NCBI GenBank assembly: GCA_947311795.1
Contig: CAMZLX010000188.1
Coordinates: 1 to 13,777 of the forward strand
Origin: an uncultured Zetaproteobacteria bacterium
GTDB lineage: Bacteria > Pseudomonadota > Zetaproteobacteria > Mariprofundales > Mariprofundaceae
Direction of reading: 5' to 3'
Length of the DNA stretch: 13,777 nt
Below the pieces are notes generated by a model. That model was not told where the DNA came from. It saw only the letters and a list, made by a program, of their open reading frames with translations, and searched no databases. The translations under genes were made by a program, and so were the position numbers. Of the stretch, positions 5,108 to 13,204 are shown piece after piece (position 1 is the first letter of the stretch; the number at the start of each line of letters is the position of its first letter).

Positions 5108-5895
5108 AACGAAAACTGGTGAATTGGATAGAAGCGCAGAAGCGGGGTGGTCACACCTTGGTTGTAGGTATAAGCGGGGCGCAAGGCACGGGAAAATCAA
5201 CCTTAGCACGTCAATTGCAGGACATATTAAGCGAGAAATATGCTGTGGTTTGCCTTTCCATGGATGATTTATACCTGAACCAAGAACAAAGGAGTGCGTT
5301 GGCGCAAAATATACATCCGCTGTTTCAAATACGAGGGGTGCCCTGCACCCATGATGTGGCTTTGGGTATGCACACGTTGACGCAGCTTAAAAGCGGGCAG
5401 GGTGAAGTGCTGCTACCACGCTTTGATAAACAAACCGATAACCCTAAATCCAAGTCAGGTTGGGAAATCTGCCAATGCCCTGTGGATATTGTGTTGTTTG
5501 ACGGCTGGTGTTTGGGTGTCCAGCCGCAAGATGATGCTGATTTAATTACACCAATGAATGGTTTAGAAGCAGAAAAGGATAAAGATGGGGTTTGGCGAAA
5601 GCAGGTGAATGCTGCGTTAAACGATGAATATCAAACCTTGTTTGCCATGGTGGACAAGTTGATTTATTTGCAGCCGCCAAGCTTTGAAGATGTATTTAAC
5701 TGGCGAAAGCAGCAAGAGGCTGAAACCTTTGCCAATCATCGAGAGCAGGGCATGAATGATGCTGAACTCATGCGATTTATGGCGCACTTTGAACGGTTAA
5801 CAAGACATGGGTTGACCACATTGCCCAAACAAGCCGATGTTGTAATTTCCTTGGGGGGCGAGCATCAATGGCTGGATGTGTTGTATCGGAACTAA
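5104..5895 (+). CDS. P-loop kinase, D-glycerate 3-kinase (plant-type)/Tda10 family
   Basis: This 263-residue P-loop kinase has Walker A GAQGTGKST (residues 25-33), SMDDLYL (52-58), the family signature RGVPCTHD (77-84), LPRFDK (104-109) and a Walker B-like IVLFDGWCLG (129-138). These are hallmarks of the plant and cyanobacterial D-glycerate 3-kinase (GLYK) and yeast Tda10 group, distinct from the bacterial GarK/GlxK fold. The expected reaction is ATP plus D-glycerate to 3-phosphoglycerate, in the cytoplasm. The substrate is not certain because many relatives are untested. The start codon overlaps the ASCH gene stop (ATGA). The stop TAA overlaps the converging ppiC stop. No glycolate-pathway genes are seen nearby. 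Confidence 0.8.
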   Translation: MKRKLVNWIEAQKRGGHTLVVGISGAQGTGKSTLARQLQDILSEKYAVVCLSMDDLYLNQEQRSALAQNIHPLFQIRGVPCTHDVALGMHTLTQLKSGQGEVLLPRFDKQTDNPKSKSGWEICQCPVDIVLFDGWCLGVQPQDDADLITPMNGLEAEKDKDGVWRKQVNAALNDEYQTLFAMVDKLIYLQPPSFEDVFNWRKQQEAETFANHREQGMNDAELMRFMAHFERLTRHGLTTLPKQADVVISLGGEHQWLDVLYRN

Positions 5896-6194
5896 TTGCT
5901 ACGTTTCGTGATTTCGATAAGGTGATAACCAAACTTGGTTTGCACTGGGCCATGCACTTGGTGAAGTTCAGCAGAAAAGACTACATCATTAAATTCTTTG
6001 ACCATAGCGCGTTCACGAAATGTACCCAAATCGCCACCTTTGGCTGATGATGGGCATGTGGAATGTTCTTTCGCAACCTCAGCAAAGTCCGCACCTGCAT
6101 CAATCTTATCTTTAAGCTCTTGGCATAACGCTTCATCGGCGACCAAGATATGACGAGCGGCAGCGGTTCTTCTCTTTTTATTGAATCCAAACAT
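5892..6194 (-). CDS. ppiC: Parvulin-type peptidyl-prolyl cis-trans isomerase PpiC
   Basis: This 100-residue single-domain parvulin matches E. coli PpiC (93 residues). It shows ARHILV with active-site His15, GADFAEVAKEHSTCPSSAKGGDLG (residues 34-57, Cys47), Met64 and Phe68 in the proline pocket, and FGYHLIEI with His91. There is no signal peptide, so it acts in the cytoplasm. The extra N-terminal MFGFNKK is short and basic. A GAGG sits about 5 bases before the ATG. It converges with the kinase gene, their stop codons interleaving as CTAA, with no room for a terminator between them. Confidence 0.9.
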   Translation of the reverse strand: MFGFNKKRRTAAARHILVADEALCQELKDKIDAGADFAEVAKEHSTCPSSAKGGDLGTFRERAMVKEFNDVVFSAELHQVHGPVQTKFGYHLIEITKRSN

Positions 6195-6343
6195 AAATAC
6201 CTCAGCAGCGTGTTTATTTTGGGCTACACCTGTGTTTAAAATGATACTTCAATCCTCATTTGCAACATGTAAACTACGGTTTCACTATTCATTTTAGCCT
6301 TGGTTCGCGCCAAAATAAATGGTGTGCTGAAGTATTTAAGACT

Positions 6344-6368
6344 AAAAAAGTGCCTGGCTCAAATGGCA
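6344..6368 (-). terminator. Weak terminator candidate after pycB
   Basis: On the minus strand TGCC (6368-6365) pairs with GGCA (6354-6351) around a 10-base loop, followed by C and six T's (6349-6344). The stem has only 4 bp, so strength is doubtful. The position, 34 bases past the pycB stop, is right. The rest of the 6195-6402 gap shows no gene and no convincing ppiC promoter. Confidence 0.35.
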
Positions 6369-6402
6369 TTGAAGCAAGGTTTTAATCTGTTGTTATGATG
6401 TC

Positions 6403-8253
6403 TTATTCAATCTCAATCAAACATTCATCAGGGTTAACAGTGTCGCCCTTAACCACATGAATGGCTTTGACCGTGCCAGCCACTGGTGCATGAACAGGAT
6501 TTTCCATTTTCATGGCTTCAACAGTCACGACCTTATCGCCAGCTTCAACTGTATCACCTTCTTTGACATTCACGGCAACAATGCGACCCGGCATAGGCGT
6601 GGTGACATCGCTGTCATTGCGTGCTTTAGGACGTTTAGAGCCTTTGGATACTTTACCCGCATCAATGCTACGTCCATCAAGGGTTGGCACCATTTCAGTG
6701 AGTGTTTCCAAGTAAACCTCTTCCAATACATTATCAACTTTGACGTAATACGGTTTCAAATCATCTTCAACATGCCCCGTACCTTCAATTTTGATGTGGT
6801 ATTCTTCACCATGAATGGTGATGTTAAACTCTGTGGGTGCGAGTGCTGGTGCTGCAGCTGAGGTGGTTGCTGCAGGTTCATCAAGTTCCAAAGGTTCTGG
6901 CTTGAAATTGCCCGACTCACGTTCTTCAAAGAATTCCAATGCAATCGTAGGGAACATGGCATACGACAACACATCTTCTACAGACTTGGCTTTATCACCC
7001 AATTCACGGGTAAGTTCATCCAATTCATTGGGGATTAAGTCGGCTGGGCGCACGGTGATGACTTCTTCATCACCCAAAGCTTTCTTCTGCACTTTGGCAT
7101 TGATTTCGCCCAATGCTTTACCGTACATACCTTTGAGGTAGTTTTTGGTTTCTTCGGTAATCACACTGTATTTTTTGCCAGACACCACATTAAGTACGGC
7201 TTGCGTACCTACAATTTGGCTGGTTGGCGTGACCAAAGATGGGTAACCAAAGTCTTTACGAACATTGGTGATTTCATCCAATACATCATCCATTTTATCC
7301 AATGCGCCTTGCTCTTTAAGTTGATTCGCAAGATTAGAAATCATACCGCCAGGGATTTGATTCACAAACACACGGGTATCCACACGTGTAACGTCTGACT
7401 CAAAACGCGCATACTTTTTGCGAACATCACGGAAATAAGCAGCGACATCTTGAAGTGCGTCCAAGTTTAAACCGGTGTCGTATTCGGTTTCAGCAAAGGC
7501 TGCGACCATAGATTCAGTCGCAGGGTGAGACGTGCCGCCTGATAAAGGTGAGATAGCCGTGTCGATAATGTCGCAACCTGCATGAACAGCTTCCCATTGC
7601 ACCATTTCAGCTACACCTGCGGTGGAATGTGAATGCAAATGTAGTGGAATATTAACCGCACCTTTAAGTGCTAAGACCAATTCTTTGGTGGCAACAGGCG
7701 TTAACAATCCTGCCATATCTTTGATGGCTAGGGTATCACAGCCCATATCTTCAAAACCTTTCGCCAAATCAACAAAATAGTCCAAAGTGTGAACTGGGCT
7801 TGTGGTATAACAAATCGTGCCTTCAGCATGTTTACCATTTTCTTTGACTTGGGCAATGGCAGTGCGCACGTTGCGCAGGTCATTCATGGCATCAAAGGTG
7901 CGGAACACATCCACACCATTGGCGGCTGCCATATCGACAAATTTACGCACCACATCATCCGCATAATGACGGTAACCCAATAGGTTTTGACCACGAAGCA
8001 GCATTTGGATGTTGGTGTTGGGCATGGCATTGCTTAATTCACGCAAACGCATCCAAGGACCTTCTTTAAGGTAACGCAGGCAGGTATCAAAAGTTGCACC
8101 ACCCCATGCTTCCACAGACCAGTAACCAATTTGGTCGATTTTTTCGCAGATGGGTAACATATCATCAAGGCGCATACGCGTTGCCAATAAGGATTGGTGT
8201 CCATCGCGCAAGGCAAGTTCAGTAATGGCTAATTTTTTCTTTGTTTGAGTCAT
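6403..8253 (-). CDS. pycB: Pyruvate carboxylase subunit B (carboxyltransferase plus biotin carrier)
   Basis: This 616-residue subunit transfers the carboxyl group from carboxybiotin to pyruvate, giving oxaloacetate. The N-terminal carboxyltransferase barrel shows LRDGHQSL (residues 15-22), the metal-site lysine in AIKDMAGL (Lys178) and HLHSHSTAG (His207, His209). The conserved PYC/OadA domain follows. An Ala/Pro linker (about 469-487) leads to the biotinyl domain with VEAMKMENP, where Lys582 lies 34 residues from the end as usual. Oxaloacetate decarboxylase alpha has the same architecture, but the adjacent biotin carboxylase and the absence of decarboxylase beta/gamma genes favour pyruvate carboxylase. 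It starts 18 bases after pycA stops, in one operon. Confidence 0.9.
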   Translation of the reverse strand: MTQTKKKLAITELALRDGHQSLLATRMRLDDMLPICEKIDQIGYWSVEAWGGATFDTCLRYLKEGPWMRLRELSNAMPNTNIQMLLRGQNLLGYRHYADDVVRKFVDMAAANGVDVFRTFDAMNDLRNVRTAIAQVKENGKHAEGTICYTTSPVHTLDYFVDLAKGFEDMGCDTLAIKDMAGLLTPVATKELVLALKGAVNIPLHLHSHSTAGVAEMVQWEAVHAGCDIIDTAISPLSGGTSHPATESMVAAFAETEYDTGLNLDALQDVAAYFRDVRKKYARFESDVTRVDTRVFVNQIPGGMISNLANQLKEQGALDKMDDVLDEITNVRKDFGYPSLVTPTSQIVGTQAVLNVVSGKKYSVITEETKNYLKGMYGKALGEINAKVQKKALGDEEVITVRPADLIPNELDELTRELGDKAKSVEDVLSYAMFPTIALEFFEERESGNFKPEPLELDEPAATTSAAAPALAPTEFNITIHGEEYHIKIEGTGHVEDDLKPYYVKVDNVLEEVYLETLTEMVPTLDGRSIDAGKVSKGSKRPKARNDSDVTTPMPGRIVAVNVKEGDTVEAGDKVVTVEAMKMENPVHAPVAGTVKAIHVVKGDTVNPDECLIEIE

Positions 8254-8271
8254 TGTATCAGTCCTTTTTTC

Positions 8272-9690
8272 CTACAATCCAGCATGTGCGGCGATTGCCA
8301 CAGCCACGGCTGCTGCAATATCTTCACGGGCTTCAAATGCTTTATAATCCAATAGTTCCGGGTGTTGATCCATAAATCCAGTGTCGAATTGACCTTGGAG
8401 AAACATATCTGACAAAGCGATGTTGCGGTAAAATGCCAGCGTGGTTTTTACACCGCGAATATCATATTCTTTCAGTGCGCGTTGGGAGCGGGTGACAGCA
8501 TGCTCCCAATCAGGCGCCCAAATGGTGAGCTTGGCGCACATGGAATCATAATGTGGTGGTATGGTGTAACCAGGATATACACAGCCATCAACACGTACAC
8601 CAGGACCGCCGGGTGAATGATAACGCGTAATTCTACCGGGATTAGGAAAGAAGCCATTTTGTGGGTCTTCTGCATTCACCCGAAACTCAACTGCACTGCC
8701 TTTAAAGCTTAAATCTTCTTGTTTAAATGGAAGCGTCTCACCCGCGGCAATGGCGATTTGTTGCGCCACAATATCCACGCCCGTAATCGCTTCAGTGATG
8801 GTATGTTCCACTTGTAGGCGGGTATTCATTTCCATAAAGAAGAAATCGTGGTTTTTATCCACTAGAAATTCAACGGTTCCCGCATTGACATAACCCACTG
8901 CCAACGCTGCTTTGACAGCAACATCACCCATTTTGGTGCGAAGCTCATCGGTAATATAATTAGAAGGTGCAATTTCAATCAGCTTTTGATTGCGGCGTTG
9001 AATGGAGCAGTCGCGTTCAAACAAGTGCACACAGTTGCCATGGGAATCGGCTAAAATTTGAAATTCAATGTGACGGGGTTCAACAATGCATTTTTCCATG
9101 AACAATTCACCATTGCCAAAAGCAGTCATGGCTTCATTGGTGGTTAATTCATAGTTTTCAATGACTTCCGCATCGGAATCGCAACGGCGAATACCGCGCC
9201 CGCCACCGCCCGCAGCAGCTTTAAGCATCACAGGGTAACCCATGGCTTGCGCAGTCTCTAAAGCTTCTTCAGGGCTAACCAAGGAAGCCTCTGTTCCGGG
9301 GATGCAAGGCACACCGGCAGCTAGCATGGCAGTACGGGCATTGGTTTTGCTGCCCATGTTTTCAATGGCTTTAGGTGAGGGACCAATGTATGTGATGCCT
9401 GCATCAATCACAGCTTGGGCAAAGTCAGGGTTTTCGGAAAGGAAGCCATAACCCGGATGAATGGCATCCACTTTGGCTTTGATGGCAATATCAACAATAC
9501 GATGAATGTTCAAATAACTTTTGACAGGGTCTGGGCCAATTAAAATGGCTTTATCAGCTTTTTTGACATGCAAAGCATGGTTGTCTGGCTCAGAAAATAC
9601 GGCGACAGACTCAATGCCCATTTCATTGCAGGCACGGATAATACGAATGGCACATTCACCACGGTTGGCAATCAGGATGCGTTTAAACAA
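8272..9690 (-). CDS. pycA: Pyruvate carboxylase subunit A (biotin carboxylase)
   Basis: This 472-residue ATP-grasp enzyme uses ATP and bicarbonate to carboxylate the biotin on PycB. It shows the N-terminal MFKRILIANRGE, HPGYGFLSEN (78-87), the glycine-rich ATP loop AAAGGGGRGIRR (158-169), ERDCSIQRRNQK (225-236), and FMEMNTRLQVEH (285-296) with metal- and bicarbonate-binding residues. It is longer than AccC (about 449) and sits directly before pycB, so it is read as PycA. AccC of acetyl-CoA carboxylase is the alternative. The start is TTG at 9690 behind AGGAG. An in-frame TGA lies 9 bases upstream, so no earlier start is possible. The 75-base gap to the amgK-like gene shows no clear terminator. 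Confidence 0.9.
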   Translation of the reverse strand: MFKRILIANRGECAIRIIRACNEMGIESVAVFSEPDNHALHVKKADKAILIGPDPVKSYLNIHRIVDIAIKAKVDAIHPGYGFLSENPDFAQAVIDAGITYIGPSPKAIENMGSKTNARTAMLAAGVPCIPGTEASLVSPEEALETAQAMGYPVMLKAAAGGGGRGIRRCDSDAEVIENYELTTNEAMTAFGNGELFMEKCIVEPRHIEFQILADSHGNCVHLFERDCSIQRRNQKLIEIAPSNYITDELRTKMGDVAVKAALAVGYVNAGTVEFLVDKNHDFFFMEMNTRLQVEHTITEAITGVDIVAQQIAIAAGETLPFKQEDLSFKGSAVEFRVNAEDPQNGFFPNPGRITRYHSPGGPGVRVDGCVYPGYTIPPHYDSMCAKLTIWAPDWEHAVTRSQRALKEYDIRGVKTTLAFYRNIALSDMFLQGQFDTGFMDQHPELLDYKAFEAREDIAAAVAVAIAAHAGL

Positions 9691-9765
9691 AGTGATTCAC
9701 TCCTTTTCTTTGAGCGAGGCATGATAGTAAAAATAAGGGCTTTGGGCAATGATAAATGATGCGAA

Positions 9766-10728
9766 TTAAGCGTTTAGTAAAGGAACTTGTAGTCCTAAAG
9801 CGTCCAGCTCTTGTAAACAGTGCTTATGGGTAAGCGGTATTTCATCTATGAATTGTGTTTTACCATCGCGGTGTGCGAGGCGGGCAAAAATACCCAAGAC
9901 TTTGATGTGGCGTTGCAATGATGTTTGGCGCAGAGCTTGATGCCATGTTTCAAAATCACCAAAACACGATTGGAAACCCTCTCCCAGACCTGCAAAGAAA
10001 TGTTTACTCCATTTTTGGCGTTCATCTTCGGGGTAATCTTGATAACAGTCATAAAGTAAAGATGCCAAATCATAAGTGATAGGGCCTATCACTGCATCTT
10101 GGAAGTCAATTACACCAAGCGGCAAGCCATTATCAGGCACCATTAAATTGCGACTGTGGTAGTCCAAATGTACGGGAGCTTTGGGGATGTTGGCAACGGA
10201 TTCCAACAATGGGGTTAAGCTTTGGATAAATTGCTTTCGTTCATCTTCATTGGGTGTGTGATTTTTGATATGCGGTAAATACCAGTCCAAATACAATTCA
10301 ATTTCATTGGTCATGCGCTGCATGTCAAAGGTTGGCAAGCCCAGCGTTAGTTTGGCGTGTTGGAGTTGATGCAATTGGCGAAGTGCATCGTTAAACAAAT
10401 CATCTATCTCTTTGTTTTTACTGAAATAAACTGACCATGTTGTGTCACCAAAGTCTTGCAGCAAAAGAAAACCTGCCGCTTTATCTTGAACCACGATTTT
10501 AGGCACATGAATACCAGATTGGGACAACCAATCGCAGACCTGAATAAATGGTGAAACATCTTCTTTTTCAGGCGGGGCATCCATCAACACATAAGATCGC
10601 TCGGGCGTTGAAACACGGAAATAGCGGCGAAAGGAAGCATCACCAGCCAAGGGTTTGATGGTGAAAGTTTGGGTTTGCGGGTGCTGTGCCAGCCATATTT
10701 TGGCAAGTGTTAAACGAGTATCAGCCAT
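9766..10728 (-). CDS. AmgK-like aminosugar kinase (aminoglycoside phosphotransferase fold)
   Basis: This 320-residue kinase of the APH/choline-kinase fold has the catalytic loop VHLDYHSRNLMV (Asp189, Asn194) and the metal-binding GVIDFQDAVIGPITYDLASLL (Asp208). This is the pattern of the COG3178 group that includes Pseudomonas AmgK, which phosphorylates MurNAc and GlcNAc at the anomeric carbon during cell-wall recycling. AmgK normally pairs with the uridylyltransferase MurU, which is not in this window. The ATG overlaps the stop of the SPOR gene by 8 bases, implying translational coupling with another cell-wall protein. The kinase fold is certain; the MurNAc/GlcNAc substrate is inferred from the family. 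Confidence 0.78.
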   Translation of the reverse strand: MADTRLTLAKIWLAQHPQTQTFTIKPLAGDASFRRYFRVSTPERSYVLMDAPPEKEDVSPFIQVCDWLSQSGIHVPKIVVQDKAAGFLLLQDFGDTTWSVYFSKNKEIDDLFNDALRQLHQLQHAKLTLGLPTFDMQRMTNEIELYLDWYLPHIKNHTPNEDERKQFIQSLTPLLESVANIPKAPVHLDYHSRNLMVPDNGLPLGVIDFQDAVIGPITYDLASLLYDCYQDYPEDERQKWSKHFFAGLGEGFQSCFGDFETWHQALRQTSLQRHIKVLGIFARLAHRDGKTQFIDEIPLTHKHCLQELDALGLQVPLLNA

Positions 10729-11446
10729 TTTGAATCATTAAACCATCAATATTAAGCTTCTGTTTAATCAGCCTTTTGGCCTGCATGGCCTCTTGTTCTT
10801 TCTGGTATGAGCGAGAGTACACACGGTAGTAAATGCCACGCCCACTGATGTCTACACGTTGAACTTCAGCAGGGATACCCAAAGCTGTAAGTTTAGGAAG
10901 AAAACGCTCTGCATCGGCTTTTGTGGTGAAGGATGCCACTTGAATTTTGAAGGTGCGCGATGTGTTTTTGAGCTGGGCTTGGATAATATCTTCAAGCTTT
11001 TGTTCTGTGGCAATCAATGCTTTTTCTTTGTCTTGTTTTTTTGCAAGTTCTGCTTCGAGTTTATCCAAAAAGGCAGAGTTATTTTTGGTTTTGGGCTGAT
11101 TATCTAAGGGTTCAGGGTTGATGGACTGGTCGGGCAACTCATTGTAAAACGTAAGTTCACCCACTTGGGATGTATTGGCTTCTTGTTGCTGCCATTTTTT
11201 GGCATCCGCTTTTAGGGCTTGAAGTTCTTGCTGTTGTTTTTCCAGTTTGGCAATCAATGCCTCTTGTTTTTTACCTTTGCTGGCTTCAATGCCATGCTGT
11301 TCACCCATGTAAAAACCTGTGCCAAAACAGACGATGGCAAAGACAGTGGCAAGAAGTGTAATGACCATGCTTTTGGATGAAGATGATAAACCGCCATCTT
11401 TTTCAAAATGGGCAGATTCAATATGTGCAAAGTCTTTGTCTGCCAT
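10721..11446 (-). CDS. FtsN/DedD-like SPOR-domain membrane protein
   Basis: This 241-residue type II membrane protein has a short cytoplasmic N-terminus, one membrane helix at about residues 27-47 (MVITLLATVFAIVCFGTGFY), a Gln/Lys/Glu-rich coiled coil (about 57-90), a flexible linker with a second charged helix (125-160) and a C-terminal SPOR domain (about 164-238, FKIQVASF and YYRVYSRSY). SPOR domains bind glycan strands stripped of stem peptides at division septa. An argS-SPOR order is also known in pseudomonads, where the protein is FtsN. It starts 6 bases after argS stops and overlaps the amgK-like gene. FtsN function is plausible but unproven, as SPOR proteins are diverse. Confidence 0.82.
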   Translation of the reverse strand: MADKDFAHIESAHFEKDGGLSSSSKSMVITLLATVFAIVCFGTGFYMGEQHGIEASKGKKQEALIAKLEKQQQELQALKADAKKWQQQEANTSQVGELTFYNELPDQSINPEPLDNQPKTKNNSAFLDKLEAELAKKQDKEKALIATEQKLEDIIQAQLKNTSRTFKIQVASFTTKADAERFLPKLTALGIPAEVQRVDISGRGIYYRVYSRSYQKEQEAMQAKRLIKQKLNIDGLMIQNG

Positions 11447-11452
11447 CTATTG

Positions 11453-13168
11453 TTACATCGCCTCAGGTGCAGATACACCCAATAAAGCCAGTGCATTTTT
11501 AATCACCTGTGCCGTTGCTCTTAAAAGCAACAAACGCGCTTGCATCAAAGCTTCATCCTCAATAATCACACGATTTTTATGGTAGAAGCTATGAAATGCG
11601 GCAGCCAGTTGCATGATGTATGTGGCAACACGATAAGGTTCACGGCGTTCTGCTGCGGTTTGCAACATATCGGGATAGCTCATCACCATTTTAATCAGTT
11701 TACTTGCTTCATCGCTGGTGAGAAGAGAAGTGTCCACATCGTTGATGTCTGCAAGCGCAATGCCTTCTGCTTCTGCTTTTCTAAGCACGGCATGAATGCG
11801 GGCATGGGCATATTGCACATAATAGACTGGGTTTTCTGCATCTTTGGCTTTGGCGGCTTCCAAATCGAAATCAAATTGGCTTTCAATGCGGCGAGTCATG
11901 AAATTAAAGCGAACAGCATCTTTGCCCACTTCTTCCACGACTTCGCTTAGCGTCACAAATGTGCCAGAGCGTTTGCTCATCTTGAAGGGTACACCATCGC
12001 GGGTGAGGTTAACCATTTGCACCAACAGCACTTCAGGCTGCGTGTTCAAACCTGTGAGTGCTTTCATGGCAGCTTGAACACGTGTGATATAACCACCGTG
12101 GTCTGCGCCCCAAATATCAATCATGTGTTTGAAGCCACGCTCAAATTTATCGGCATGGTAAGCAATGTCTGCGGCAAAATAGGTGGCAGTACCATCTTGT
12201 TTCATAAGCGGTCTATCCACATCGTCACCAAAGTCGGTGGTGCGGAACAAACGCTGCTCAATTGGATTGTAATCTTTAACCTCTTTGCCTTTGGGTGGGG
12301 GCAATGTGCCTGTATAAATTAAACCATCAGCTTCAAGCTTTTCTATGAGCTGTTTCACTTTTCCCGATTCGTGCAAGGTCTTTTCCGAGAAGTATTGGTC
12401 AAATTCAATGCCGACTTGTTTCAAGTCGCTGCGAATCATTGCCATATTGGCTGCCACAGCCAATGTGCCCAGTTCTTGCAGGCGAGAAGTCTCATCCATG
12501 GCTTCAAAATGTGCGAAGTTTTTGGATTCTAGAATTTCTTTGGCAATTTCGATGATATAATCACCTGGATAAGCAGAGTCAGGGAAGGTGATGTCTATGC
12601 CTTGAAGCTCTTGCATACGCAGCCAGACAGAGTTTGCCAACACGCCAATTTGCGTGCCTGCATCATTGATATAATACTCTTTATGCACTTGGTAACCGCG
12701 AGCTTTCATCACATTTGCCAGTGAATCACCAACCACAGCACCACGACCATGACCCACATGCATAGGGCCTGTGGGGTTGGCAGAAATAAACTCTAAGTTA
12801 ACTCGGTCACTGTTGCTGTTGTCCACGCACCCATAAGCTTCCGCTTGGTTGAGGATGTCTTTAATAATATCCGATTCACCACCTGCTTTAAGCTTGATAT
12901 TGATAAAGCCAGGGCCAGCAATGTCGGCAGATTCCACCGCATCGGGGAACTGAACTTTAGCCAAGATAGTTTCAGCAACTTGCCGCGGGTTTTGTTTTAA
13001 AAGCCCAGCCAATGGCATGGCGATATTGACCGCATAATCACCATGTTCTTTTTGTTTGGGGCGGGTCAATATTACAGATGGTGTTTTATTGGCTTCCACA
13101 TCGGCAAGCAAATCGCTCACCACATCTTGCAATGCTTGGGTAATCAAATCTTTTAAGGATAATGTCAA
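11453..13168 (-). CDS. argS: Arginyl-tRNA synthetase
   Basis: This 571-residue class I synthetase charges tRNA-Arg and is essential. It shows the N-terminal Add-1 domain with KEHGDYAVNIAM (40-51), FISANPTGPMHVGHGRGA with the HIGH-type motif HVGH (137-140), the KMSK loop FKMSKRSG (395-402) and a C-terminal anticodon-binding helical domain ending ALALLGVSAPEAM. Length is normal (E. coli 577). The start is TTG at 13168 with GGAG 6 bases upstream. The protein N-terminus aligns with the family there and the next Met is at residue 51. It lies 36 bases downstream of clpS and 6 bases upstream of the SPOR gene, probably in one transcript. Confidence 0.95.
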   Translation of the reverse strand: MTLSLKDLITQALQDVVSDLLADVEANKTPSVILTRPKQKEHGDYAVNIAMPLAGLLKQNPRQVAETILAKVQFPDAVESADIAGPGFINIKLKAGGESDIIKDILNQAEAYGCVDNSNSDRVNLEFISANPTGPMHVGHGRGAVVGDSLANVMKARGYQVHKEYYINDAGTQIGVLANSVWLRMQELQGIDITFPDSAYPGDYIIEIAKEILESKNFAHFEAMDETSRLQELGTLAVAANMAMIRSDLKQVGIEFDQYFSEKTLHESGKVKQLIEKLEADGLIYTGTLPPPKGKEVKDYNPIEQRLFRTTDFGDDVDRPLMKQDGTATYFAADIAYHADKFERGFKHMIDIWGADHGGYITRVQAAMKALTGLNTQPEVLLVQMVNLTRDGVPFKMSKRSGTFVTLSEVVEEVGKDAVRFNFMTRRIESQFDFDLEAAKAKDAENPVYYVQYAHARIHAVLRKAEAEGIALADINDVDTSLLTSDEASKLIKMVMSYPDMLQTAAERREPYRVATYIMQLAAAFHSFYHKNRVIIEDEALMQARLLLLRATAQVIKNALALLGVSAPEAM

Positions 13169-13204
13169 AGTCTGCTCCAGACGTAGAGGGAAGTTAAAAT
13201 AGTG

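Noticed and set aside
5064..5267. Plus-strand 67-codon frame spanning the ASCH/kinase junction
   Set aside because: It overlaps both real genes in another frame, including the Walker A region of the kinase, and has no convincing ribosome site.
6457..6861. Plus-strand open frame of 134 codons inside pycB
   Set aside because: It is antisense to strongly conserved biotin-carrier and linker coding sequence, has no ribosome site and reads as Phe/His-rich shadow peptide.
6403..9690. Sodium-pumping oxaloacetate decarboxylase complex
   Set aside because: The alpha-like subunit fits either enzyme, but a biotin carboxylase gene is directly upstream and no beta or gamma membrane subunit is present.
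11540..11950. Plus-strand open frame of 136 codons inside argS
   Set aside because: It is antisense to the ArgS anticodon-binding domain. The peptide has the Cys/His/Phe-rich composition typical of a shadow frame.
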